Source of the DNA: an uncultured Lachnospiraceae bacterium
GTDB taxonomy: Bacteria; Bacillota; Clostridia; Lachnospirales; Lachnospiraceae
DNA: 64,000 nucleotides
Direction: 5' to 3'
Assembly (NCBI GenBank): GCA_934317845.1
Contig: CAKRES010000003.1
Location: 1 to 64,000, forward strand
Shown here: positions 34,486-42,465 of the stretch, one piece after another
Numbering within the stretch: position 1 is the first letter of the stretch
How the letters are laid out: the number at the start of each line of letters is the position of its first letter
The notes under the pieces: model-generated
The model's input: only the letters and a program-made list of their open reading frames with translations
Told to the model about the DNA's origin: nothing
Database searches by the model: none
Program-made: the position numbers and the translations under genes

Positions 34486-34498
34486 TGATAAAAGATAT

Positions 34499-34550
34499 GA
34501 TCTGTCAGAGCGATCCTAGCGGATCGTGATCCGGCAGGTCTTTTTCTTTT
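34499..34550 (+). terminator. Terminator at the end of the 26-34 kb operon
   Basis: Outer stem 34499-34506 with 34533-34540 (two G-T pairs) and inner stem CGATCC/GGATCG (34511-34526), then TTTTTCTTTTT. It overlaps the stop codon of the convergent subtilase gene. Confidence 0.7.
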
Positions 34551-37224
34551 TGCTGCCATCCTTTGCCTGACAGGTGATCGTTACTTTCTTTCCTTTCCCC
34601 TTTTTCTTTGTCGTTACTTTTCCCTTTTGCGTGACCGTTGCGTATTTTTTATTGGATGTTTTCCATTTCACCTTTTTGTTGACAGCATAGTTCGGATAAA
34701 CCGTCGCAGAAAGCTTCACGGATCTTCCTGCCTTTAGGCTCAGCTTTGTTTTGTTGAGCTTTATTTTTGTCACCTTTTGTTTGATCGTCACGGTGCAGGT
34801 GGCACGCACGGATTCATTGTCCTTTGCAGTGCAGGTGATGACCGCTTTGTGTTTGTTTCCTGCTTTTTTTGCAATTATGACACCGGAGGAGGAAACAGAA
34901 GCATAGGAGGCATTGGAGGTTTCAAAACGCACCGACAGATTTTTGGCCTGAAGCGGAGCGCAGACAGCCTTCAGCTTAAATTTTTTGTTTGGTGACAAGG
35001 TCACTTTCGAGCGGTTTAAGGAAAGTGAAGTGACCTTGACAGGCGCGGTATAGGTCGTTGTCAGCGTATTTTTGCTGTTTTCCTGATCGGCGCGGGTAAG
35101 GCGAACCTGATAGGTGCCTGTTGCAAGATTCTTAGTGGAAACTACGACTTGCTGGTCACTCCAGCTTGTAACCGGCATTGTGGTGGAAACAGAGGTATTC
35201 GTGTTGGTAAAGGTGACACTGCCGGTTGTCGTTCCAAAGAAGTAGCCATTGATCTGACAGGAGTTGCCTTCATCGTTCACAATTGCTTCAGAAAGAGAGG
35301 GGGAAGGATTGGTGGCTGCTTTATAAAAATTAATGTAACCGCCGCTGCTGCAGGTATCTGTCCAGGCTGCCGCTGTGGTAACTCCGCCTAAAATACGGCT
35401 CTTTATTTCCAATGCAGCCGCTGCCGGATAAATGGCAGCAAGCATCGCCGCTTCTCCGGTAACCATCGGAGTTGCCATAGATGTGCCACTGTCGTAGGCA
35501 TAGGACTGCAGTGTCGTTCCGGCTCCAACATTGTCAAGGTAAAGGGAGTAGCTACCATTTTTTGTTGGGGTAAAGGATAAAATGGCATAGTATTGCCCGG
35601 CAGTCAGGGCATGCCCTTTGGCAGCAATCTGCATTGGAAGCTGATACCAGACATCTTTGTCAAAGTCGATCTCATAAGGAGCGGCATCCTCACTTCCCTC
35701 TGCAGCCGTGTAATCCGGTACACTATTGATAATGCCGTTTTTAGAGGAAAGAGAGGTCTTTAGTGTGTTGTAACGGGTGATGGCAAGACCAACCTCGTGT
35801 GTTGCACTCTGAGCTAAGAGGGAGTCTGCTTCTCCTCGAAACCGCAGACTGAAATAGCCGTTTTTACTGCAAGTGGAAGTCAGGGAAAACGGAACCGTAA
35901 GATAATAGGTCTCACCGGCAGTAGCAGGAATGTCCCACTTCAGACTGCCGGAGGATTGTGCACTGTTTTGACTGATGCCTCCGTTGGCCTGCCTTGTCAG
36001 CGTAGCAGTGGAATCTGTCACATAATCAGATAGGGAAACTGCACTGTTATAATCTTCATAGCTTAAGCTGTGGTCGCATTCAGCATTGTAATTTTCCGTC
36101 ACATAGGTAGAGAAGATGTTTGTACCCGGGGCATAGAGATCTACATTATTTTTTCCATAATTACTAAAGGATGCTACCTTGCCGGATTCGTTGGATGCAC
36201 CCACACTTATGATATAAGGATTGTCAAAACAGGCAGGGTAAACGGTATGGGTATCGATGTTCATTCCTTCATTTCCGGCGGCACAAATAGATAAAATACC
36301 GAGCTGTCCGGCAGTTGTGATCAGGTTGTTTAATACACTGCCGCCCGGATTATTGGTCAGGTTCATTTCACCGCCTAGGGAAAGGTTGATGGCGCAGATA
36401 TTGACTCCATTTTTTTTCTGGGAAATGATGTAGTTGTAGGCGCGGATCAGGTAGCTTAAGCTGCTGGAGCCTTCTGCGTCGATGCAGCGCAAGCCAAGGA
36501 TCTTTACATCGGCAAGTCCACGGATTCCTTTGTTATTGTGCAGAGATGCGCCAATGATCCCGGCGATATGTGTACCGTGTCCATCTGAATCCTGATAGGA
36601 GCCGTAGGTGTTGTTGATGGCATTATACATTCCGGTGCTGTTATTGTTATAAAGCACGTCAGTCAGATCTTCCTGCGTGCCGTCGATCCCGGTGTCTGCA
36701 ACAACGACGATCGGAGTAGAGGATTTTGTAAGGGTTTCAGCTGCTTTGTAGTGGGTGGAGGCAGGGGAGCTATCCGTTTCCTCACTCAGATACCACTGCA
36801 AGTCGGCATATGGTTCTTTCGCAGTATCTGCCTTTTGAAACAGGTAGTCTGGTTCACAGGAAGAAACCTCCTCTAATTGGTTCAGTTCCTTTAACAGTTG
36901 TTTCGTATCACTGCCTTTTGCTGTGACCAAAGCAGTTGTACCGTTTCCTTCGTTGGATAGCGGTACAACTGATACTTTTTTATCCGCCTTTGCTAAATAA
37001 TCTTTCAGTTCCTTTGTGGTGTCGTAGTTGTCATTCATGGAAACGATCACCTGACCTTCTACATAGGAAGGTTCTGCTTCTGTTGTTTCACTGCTGCTTT
37101 CGTCATTTAAGCGAACCAATTCCTTAAGAGGGGAAGTGCCGGCGTAGGAGTTGGGAAATATTGTCTGGCAGAGCAGGCAGGCAAATACGAACAGGGCAAG
37201 TATTTTTTTCGACTGTTTCATCAT
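34516..37224 (-). CDS. Secreted subtilisin-like protease with inserted and Ig-like domains
   Basis: 902 residues. Signal peptide (cut near SYAG, 28), an I9-like propeptide (about 55-125), then an S8 catalytic domain with Asp177 (VADTGIDG), His216 (DGHGTHIAG), Asn318 (AAGNEG) and Ser582 (GTSMATP). About 200 residues are inserted between YAPGTNIFST and the Ser strand, with a beta-sandwich look (PPC/jelly-roll). After the catalytic domain come a TIG-like domain (about 645-725) and two BIG2-like Ig domains to the C-terminus, lysine-rich at the end. No LPXTG. It probably works outside the cell on protein substrates or in processing of surface proteins. AAAGGACGG before the ATG. Confidence 0.92.
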   Translation of the reverse strand: MMKQSKKILALFVFACLLCQTIFPNSYAGTSPLKELVRLNDESSSETTEAEPSYVEGQVIVSMNDNYDTTKELKDYLAKADKKVSVVPLSNEGNGTTALVTAKGSDTKQLLKELNQLEEVSSCEPDYLFQKADTAKEPYADLQWYLSEETDSSPASTHYKAAETLTKSSTPIVVVADTGIDGTQEDLTDVLYNNNSTGMYNAINNTYGSYQDSDGHGTHIAGIIGASLHNNKGIRGLADVKILGLRCIDAEGSSSLSYLIRAYNYIISQKKNGVNICAINLSLGGEMNLTNNPGGSVLNNLITTAGQLGILSICAAGNEGMNIDTHTVYPACFDNPYIISVGASNESGKVASFSNYGKNNVDLYAPGTNIFSTYVTENYNAECDHSLSYEDYNSAVSLSDYVTDSTATLTRQANGGISQNSAQSSGSLKWDIPATAGETYYLTVPFSLTSTCSKNGYFSLRFRGEADSLLAQSATHEVGLAITRYNTLKTSLSSKNGIINSVPDYTAAEGSEDAAPYEIDFDKDVWYQLPMQIAAKGHALTAGQYYAILSFTPTKNGSYSLYLDNVGAGTTLQSYAYDSGTSMATPMVTGEAAMLAAIYPAAAALEIKSRILGGVTTAAAWTDTCSSGGYINFYKAATNPSPSLSEAIVNDEGNSCQINGYFFGTTTGSVTFTNTNTSVSTTMPVTSWSDQQVVVSTKNLATGTYQVRLTRADQENSKNTLTTTYTAPVKVTSLSLNRSKVTLSPNKKFKLKAVCAPLQAKNLSVRFETSNASYASVSSSGVIIAKKAGNKHKAVITCTAKDNESVRATCTVTIKQKVTKIKLNKTKLSLKAGRSVKLSATVYPNYAVNKKVKWKTSNKKYATVTQKGKVTTKKKGKGKKVTITCQAKDGSKKKKTCRITIR

Positions 37225-37365
37225 GGTGCATCCGTCCTTTCTGTTTTCTAGCTTTAGTATAGCGTATTTTTACAGAAAAATGTGATTTCTTTTTAAACTA
37301 TTGCGGTTCCTTCTTTTTTCAAGCGCAACTTTATGCTATACTTTATTTTGTTTAAGTAAGAAAGG

Positions 37366-38064
37366 ATGAGTGTTTTGAAAGTTTTTGATATTGAAAATCC
37401 TGTATGGAGTACATTTTCCAAGATTTTGGATGTGATCATATTAAATGTGTTGTTTCTGCTTTGCTGTATTCCGATCATTACGATCGGCAGTAGTGTCACG
37501 GCTCTTTATTTTACGACGATGCGGTTGGTATCCGGCAATGTGACCTATGTGACCAGGGATTTCTTCCGTTCCTTTAAGCAGAATTTTAAACAGTCGGTAG
37601 TGACGGAGTTGATCGTATTTGATGCCGGAGTGATATTGGCAGTGCTTACTTATCTGAGTGTGATTGCAGACTCTTATTTGGGAAAGGTAGTTTTTATTGT
37701 ATGTGATATTTTATTTGCTGCAGTTCTTACTTATGTATTTCCGGCTCTTGCCAAGTTCAATGTTTCGACTAAAAAGTTGTTTTACAACAGTGCAGTCATG
37801 GCGGTGGTACATTTCCCATTTACGATCTTAAATGTAGGAATACTTTTTCTGGCAGGTGTATTTGCTTACTATAATTTTGGCGTGCGTATGATCCTGCTCG
37901 TTTTTGGTGTAGCAGCGATCGCAGTGCTGCAGTCTTTGTGGTTTAATTATATATTTGCCAAATATATGACGAAGGAAGAGCTTCAGGAAAATGAATTCTA
38001 CCGGGAAGAAGAGCGGAGAGCCAAAAAGGAGAAAAAGGCAGCGGAAAAGAAAGTGAAACGATAA
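37366..38064 (+). CDS. DUF624 (YesL-like) membrane protein
   Basis: 232 residues with five to six hydrophobic spans and the family's conserved start (FDIENPVWSTFSK). The tail is highly charged (RRAKKEKKAAEKKVKR). The function of DUF624 is unknown; members often lie near sugar uptake genes, but here the neighbour is mutY, one base after the stop. Start may be ATG 37366 or TTG 37375, both near an AAAGG site. Confidence 0.85.
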   Translation: MSVLKVFDIENPVWSTFSKILDVIILNVLFLLCCIPIITIGSSVTALYFTTMRLVSGNVTYVTRDFFRSFKQNFKQSVVTELIVFDAGVILAVLTYLSVIADSYLGKVVFIVCDILFAAVLTYVFPALAKFNVSTKKLFYNSAVMAVVHFPFTILNVGILFLAGVFAYYNFGVRMILLVFGVAAIAVLQSLWFNYIFAKYMTKEELQENEFYREEERRAKKEKKAAEKKVKR

Positions 38065-38065
38065 A

Positions 38066-39172
38066 ATGAAACAGAATTTTGAAGAATTGACAGACCACCT
38101 TTTGACATGGTATGAAGAAAATAAACGGGATCTTCCGTGGCGGAGAGAACCGAGTGCTTATCATGTGTGGGTGTCTGAGATCATGTTGCAGCAGACGAGA
38201 GTAGAAGCGGTCAAGGGATATTATGACCGCTTTCTTTGTGCGCTTCCGACGGTTGCCGATCTGGCATATGCAGATACGGAACAGCTATTAAAGCTATGGG
38301 AAGGATTGGGTTACTATAACCGTGTGCGCAACATGCAGGTTGCTGCAAAAACGATCATGGAGGAGTATGGAGGAGAATTTCCGGATACGTATGAGGAGTT
38401 GTTAAAGCTGAAAGGGATCGGTTCTTATACGGCGGGAGCGATCGCGTCCATTGCATTTTCTGAGCGTGTTCCTGCGGTAGACGGAAATGTGCTTCGGGTG
38501 GTGAGCCGTCTGACCGGAAGTTATCTGGATATTGCAAAACAGAGTACGAAAAAAGTCATCGAGGACTACTTAAAAGAGCTTATGCCATTTGCGGTACCAG
38601 CTGCGTTTAATCAGGCTCTGATGGAGCTTGGAGCACTCGTCTGCCTGCCAAATGGTGCACCGAAATGTGAGCGTTGTCCATGGAGAGAGGTTTGTGTTGC
38701 CAATCAGGAACAGCTTACAAGTGAAATACCTGTGAAAGCGAAAAAAGCAAAACAGCGTGTGGAGCAGTATACGGTGCTGTTGCTGCTGAAAGAGGGAGAG
38801 CAGGAGTATCAGGTCATCATTGAGAAGCGGCCGGAAAAAGGACTGTTAGCAGGATTGTGGCAGTTTCCCATGCTGCCTGGTAAACAGACGAAAAAAAGAG
38901 TGGAGCAGGAGCTTCAAAAGCAGGGGATAAAAAAGCCTGTGTCCCTGACAAAAGGGCCACAGGCCAAGCATGTATTCAGTCATATTATCTGGCAGATGGA
39001 CAGCTACGTGGTGATGCTGGAAGATACAGCGGATCCTCTGGAAATAAATGGAGAGCCACTGACTTATGTCACACTGACAGATCTGAAAGAGCAGTATTCG
39101 ATTCCGTCCGCATTTGCCGTTTATAAAAAATGGCTGCTGGAAAATATGCAGAGCGAAAAAAGAGGGGAATGA
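38066..39172 (+). CDS. mutY: A/G-specific adenine DNA glycosylase
   Basis: 368 residues. Removes adenine paired with 8-oxoguanine. LQQTRVEAV, a helix-hairpin-helix (LKGIGSYTAGAIASIAF) and catalytic Asp in PAVDGNVLRV are present. Four cysteines (CLPNGAPKCERCPWREVC) bind a 4Fe-4S cluster. The C-terminal ~130 residues are a NUDIX-like 8-oxoG recognition domain (PEKGLLAGLWQFPM). Starts one base after the DUF624 stop, with only a weak ribosome site, so translation may depend on the upstream gene. Confidence 0.95.
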   Translation: MKQNFEELTDHLLTWYEENKRDLPWRREPSAYHVWVSEIMLQQTRVEAVKGYYDRFLCALPTVADLAYADTEQLLKLWEGLGYYNRVRNMQVAAKTIMEEYGGEFPDTYEELLKLKGIGSYTAGAIASIAFSERVPAVDGNVLRVVSRLTGSYLDIAKQSTKKVIEDYLKELMPFAVPAAFNQALMELGALVCLPNGAPKCERCPWREVCVANQEQLTSEIPVKAKKAKQRVEQYTVLLLLKEGEQEYQVIIEKRPEKGLLAGLWQFPMLPGKQTKKRVEQELQKQGIKKPVSLTKGPQAKHVFSHIIWQMDSYVVMLEDTADPLEINGEPLTYVTLTDLKEQYSIPSAFAVYKKWLLENMQSEKRGE

Positions 39173-39186
39173 TCCTCCCATTAAGA

Positions 39187-40065
39187 TCATGCCTGACGCA
39201 GAAGCTCCTGTAATTCTTCTACCGTATAGTGGTAGTGGCTTCCGCAGAACTGACAGTTGACCTCGATCGGCTGTCCTTCTTCTATCATATCGGTTAACTC
39301 TTTTCGTCCAAGACTTACCAGTCCTCTGGCAAAGTGTTCTTTGGAGCAGTTGCAGTAAAAGCGTGGATGCTTTTCTTCTTCGTGGAAACAGATGTCTTTT
39401 CCGGCAAAGATTTCTTCTATGATATCCTCTAATGTTTCTCCACGGTCAAAGTGTGAGGTGATCGAGGTGAAATCCTTTAACCGTTCTTCCAATAGAGAAA
39501 TAGTTTCTTCCTCTGCAAATGGAAGTAACTGTATGATAAATCCTCCGGCATGTTTTACCGTATTGTTTTTGTTCATCAATACGCCGAGTGCGACGGAGGT
39601 TGGAATCTGTTCACTGGTTGCAAAATAATAGGTGAGATCTTCCGCAATTTCTCCGGTGACAAGCTGGCATTGTCCCACATATGGTTCTTTTAATCCAATG
39701 TCTTTGATCACACTTAACACGCCCATATCCAGTGCGCCGCCTACGTCCAGCTTTCCTTTTTTATTTGGTCCCAGCATAACATCAGGGACAAGGCTAAAGC
39801 CCTTTACTTCTGCTTTCTGATTTGCGGTTACGGTAAGTCCGCCAATCGGGCCACTGCATTGGATCTGTAACGTGATCACGTCCTCTTCATTTTTGCACAT
39901 AGCTCCCATCAGTGCTCCGGCTGTGAGCAGGCGGCCGAGGGCTGCGGTGACGACCGGACTTAAATTATGCCGGGTACGTGCCTCTTCTACTAACTCCGTG
40001 GTGGAAGCAGCAAAAAAACGTACCTGGTTGTTGACGGCAGTGCCGCTGATAATTCGATCTGACAT
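39187..40065 (-). CDS. hslO: Redox-regulated chaperone Hsp33
   Basis: 292 residues. A holdase switched on by oxidation. The C-terminal zinc centre is intact: CNC (about 238-240) and CQFC (about 271-274). The N-terminal half has the family's LTAGALMGAM and IQCSGPIGGLTV segments. AAAGGACG before the ATG. Convergent with mutY, with only 14 bases between the stops and no clear terminator there; the next gene upstream on the strand is the SGNH hydrolase, 38 bases away, so the two may be cotranscribed. Confidence 0.95.
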   Translation of the reverse strand: MSDRIISGTAVNNQVRFFAASTTELVEEARTRHNLSPVVTAALGRLLTAGALMGAMCKNEEDVITLQIQCSGPIGGLTVTANQKAEVKGFSLVPDVMLGPNKKGKLDVGGALDMGVLSVIKDIGLKEPYVGQCQLVTGEIAEDLTYYFATSEQIPTSVALGVLMNKNNTVKHAGGFIIQLLPFAEEETISLLEERLKDFTSITSHFDRGETLEDIIEEIFAGKDICFHEEEKHPRFYCNCSKEHFARGLVSLGRKELTDMIEEGQPIEVNCQFCGSHYHYTVEELQELLRQA

Positions 40066-40103
40066 TATAGTTTCGTCCTTTCCTTTGTATACTGCTGACT
40101 ATG

Positions 40104-41108
40104 TTACCACATTTTACGGATGGTGAAAAGCAAAACGAGGAAAAGAAGTCCACCATAAAGCAGAGCTGCTGTGGATAGCAGGATCGTATCGGCAGAACGG
40201 GACTGCTTTGTTGTTGTGACGTCCTCTGTGACAGAAGCGGTTTTGTTCTCGATCGGTGCGAGCGTTTCTTTCGCCGGATTTACTACGAGCTGATAAAGTC
40301 CCTCTGCGATTGTTTCATGACCCAATTTCGTAGGATGAATATCTTCTTTTTCCACACGGATATAACGCGGGGCATTTTTATAAAAAAGCTGATAAGTGTC
40401 AAGTAAGGCAGCATTTTCCTCCTCGTACGTGGCTTCTGAAATGATGGGATTCATCGAAGAGAGTACCAGATCGACGCTGTCGGCCAAGGCACCGTAGTCG
40501 CTTCCGCTGACCGGATTGTAGATTGTTTGTGTCAGAAGCAGTGCATCCGGATTTAATTCGCGCAGCAGTTTGATCAGGGTGTTATAATCATTGGAAAACT
40601 GCTTGTAAAAAACGTTCAGCTTTTTCTGGGTAGAGGCGCGTTTTAAATAGGAAAACATGACATCACTGACCAGTTTGTTTTTCAAAACAGGGGGAATCCT
40701 TGTTGCTTTTTTATAATTTTGACGCGTTAATTTTTTCCCGGTTTTTGTTGCAAATGCGAGCGCATCATTTCCTCCGTCTGTGATGGTGATGTAATCTGCT
40801 TCTTTCAGTCTTTTTTTTAAAACGGGATCGGACTTGATCAGATTTATAGTATCGTTTACTGTATGTCCGCTTTTTCCATAATTATAATAGGTAAGATCTG
40901 GTTCGTCCTGTTTCAGCTTATTGGCAAACCGGGTGACGAAGCCGTCTTTGGGATCATCCATTCCCGTTCCTTCTGTGATGGAATCTCCGATCGCTACATA
41001 AACGGGAGCTTTGGCAGAGGCGTCAGAAACCGTGGAAAAAAGGCAGAGACCAAAAAGTGAACAAAGAAAAATAGAAAGCATAAGTCTTTTCTTGATTACG
41101 TGCTGCAT
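40104..41108 (-). CDS. Membrane-anchored SGNH/GDSL hydrolase
   Basis: 334 residues. Signal peptide (RLMLSIFLCSLFGLCLF, cut near ASAKA), then an SGNH esterase domain: Ser in GDSIT (block I), Gly in YGKSG, Asn in TDGGND (block III) and Asp/His in DIHPTKLGH (block V). The C-terminus has a hydrophobic span followed by RKMW, so the enzyme should be tethered outside. Likely an esterase acting on wall polymers or lipids; the substrate is unknown. Start ATG 41108 has GGACGG before it; the frame to 41150 does not. Confidence 0.87.
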   Translation of the reverse strand: MQHVIKKRLMLSIFLCSLFGLCLFSTVSDASAKAPVYVAIGDSITEGTGMDDPKDGFVTRFANKLKQDEPDLTYYNYGKSGHTVNDTINLIKSDPVLKKRLKEADYITITDGGNDALAFATKTGKKLTRQNYKKATRIPPVLKNKLVSDVMFSYLKRASTQKKLNVFYKQFSNDYNTLIKLLRELNPDALLLTQTIYNPVSGSDYGALADSVDLVLSSMNPIISEATYEEENAALLDTYQLFYKNAPRYIRVEKEDIHPTKLGHETIAEGLYQLVVNPAKETLAPIENKTASVTEDVTTTKQSRSADTILLSTAALLYGGLLFLVLLFTIRKMW

Positions 41109-41183
41109 GGTGTTACCGTCCTTTTTTTTGTTTGCTTTTAGTATGAGCAAAAGGAAAGAATTTATGTTGTCCGTTTCCCTTCA

Positions 41184-41213
41184 TTGACATTTTCCTGTTT
41201 CGGTAGGTATAAT
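41184..41213 (+). promoter_or_regulatory. Sigma-A promoter of the phosphatase-GNAT pair
   Basis: TTGACA (41184-41189), 18 bases, TATAAT (41208-41213), 23 bases before the start. Confidence 0.85.
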
Positions 41214-41236
41214 GGGGATGAATTGGAGGAATGGAC

Positions 41237-41875
41237 ATGAAACTATATCTGATCCGGCATGGACGGCAAAGCAGCAATCTTTGTAATGTGAATGTAGAGT
41301 TGAGTGAGGCGGGACATCGGCAGGCGGTTTTAGTCGGAAAACGTCTTTCTTCCTATGGAATTGACCGGTTGTATGCGAGTACTCTTTTGCGTGCCCAGCA
41401 GACAGCGGAGCATATCAGCGAGGAGTTGAAGCTTCCGGTGATCACGGCGCAGAAGATCCATGAGATAGATTTTGGTGACTGGACAGGAAGATCAGATCAG
41501 TTCTTAGATGAAAATTATGGCAGACAGAGACAGGCACATAAGCTTGGCACGGAAGATGTGCAGTATCCCAATGGAGAAAATGGTGCCGCCTGCTATCAGA
41601 GATACAAAGAAGGTATGGACATGATCGTAGCAGATGCCGAAGCCAACCAGGCAGCGTCGATCGCGATCGTGACACACGGAGCTGCCATGCGATGTTTCTT
41701 ATGCGGCATACTGGGACTTCCGTTTTCCATCCGTGGAACACTGGCAAAGTCACTGGAAAATGGAAGCATTACCGAGCTGAATTACGAAAATGGCAAGTAC
41801 ACGTTAGAACGGTTTAACGATTATGCACATTTAGAACCATATGATGAATTGCTGCGAAAGCATTTTTTTGAATAA
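41237..41875 (+). CDS. Histidine phosphatase family protein
   Basis: 212 residues of the phosphoglycerate mutase-like branch. The phosphorylated His is in LIRHGRQ (residues 5-11), with IDFGDWTGR and a second His in IVTHGAAMR. Family members act on small phosphates such as alpha-ribazole phosphate or sugar phosphates; specificity unknown. Start ATG 41237 has GGAGGA six bases upstream, whereas the ATG at 41231 abuts that site. The GNAT gene begins 14 bases after the stop. Confidence 0.88.
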   Translation: MKLYLIRHGRQSSNLCNVNVELSEAGHRQAVLVGKRLSSYGIDRLYASTLLRAQQTAEHISEELKLPVITAQKIHEIDFGDWTGRSDQFLDENYGRQRQAHKLGTEDVQYPNGENGAACYQRYKEGMDMIVADAEANQAASIAIVTHGAAMRCFLCGILGLPFSIRGTLAKSLENGSITELNYENGKYTLERFNDYAHLEPYDELLRKHFFE

Positions 41876-41889
41876 AAGAGGGACGAAGG

Positions 41890-42309
41890 ATGAAGTTTGT
41901 AGAAAATGAACTCGATGTGAAAACCTATCTGGAGCTCAGGGCGTCTGTACACTGGAAGGTGTTGTTAGAGGAACAGGCAGAGCTGGCACTGAAAAACAGT
42001 CTTTATACGCTTGTGGTGTATGAGGACGGAATTGCAGTGGGGATGGGGCGCATTGTAGGAGATGGCGCGGTGATCTGCTATGTGCAGGATCTGGTGATCC
42101 GTCCGGAGTACCACAAAAGGGGAATCGGAGGGGCATTGCTGGATCGGTTGAAAGCGTATGTGGATGCGCTGCGGATCCCCGGTTCTGAAATGATGTTTGA
42201 CTTAATGTGCGCGAAAGGCCGGGAAGATTTTTATGAAAAGCATGACTTTATTGCCCGTCCGACGAGTGCACTCGGTCCCGGAATGATCCAGTATTTAAAG
42301 GATAACTAA
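41890..42309 (+). CDS. GNAT family N-acetyltransferase
   Basis: 139 residues. Acetyl-CoA-dependent acetyltransferase fold: VQDLVIRPEYHKRGIGGALLD holds the beta4-alpha3 pyrophosphate-binding loop. The substrate cannot be told. Shares a promoter with the histidine phosphatase; a very strong hairpin follows the stop. Confidence 0.88.
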   Translation: MKFVENELDVKTYLELRASVHWKVLLEEQAELALKNSLYTLVVYEDGIAVGMGRIVGDGAVICYVQDLVIRPEYHKRGIGGALLDRLKAYVDALRIPGSEMMFDLMCAKGREDFYEKHDFIARPTSALGPGMIQYLKDN

Positions 42310-42315
42310 AAGAAG

Positions 42316-42375
42316 ATACCATTTTTGAAATGAGAGGTGGAAATGCCCGGTTCAAAAATGGTATTTATTTTTTTG
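42316..42375 (+). terminator. Terminator of phosphatase-GNAT pair
   Basis: A 14-bp perfect stem (42316-42329 with 42351-42364), 21-base loop, then TTATTTTTTTG. Confidence 0.88.
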
Positions 42376-42381
42376 AAAAAA

Positions 42382-42414
42382 AGTATTGCATTTTAAAAAT
42401 ACTAGTGTTATATT
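42382..42414 (+). promoter_or_regulatory. clpB promoter with inverted repeat over the -35
   Basis: TTGCAT (42386-42391), 17 bases, TATATT (42409-42414). AGTATT and AATACT (42382-42387, 42398-42403) form a 6-10-6 inverted repeat over the -35 and spacer. No CIRCE or CtsR heptamer repeat was found. Confidence 0.6.
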
Positions 42415-42465
42415 TGCTATAGAACAAGCAAACAATGAATCATAATAGGTAAGGTGGGGTGGCTT

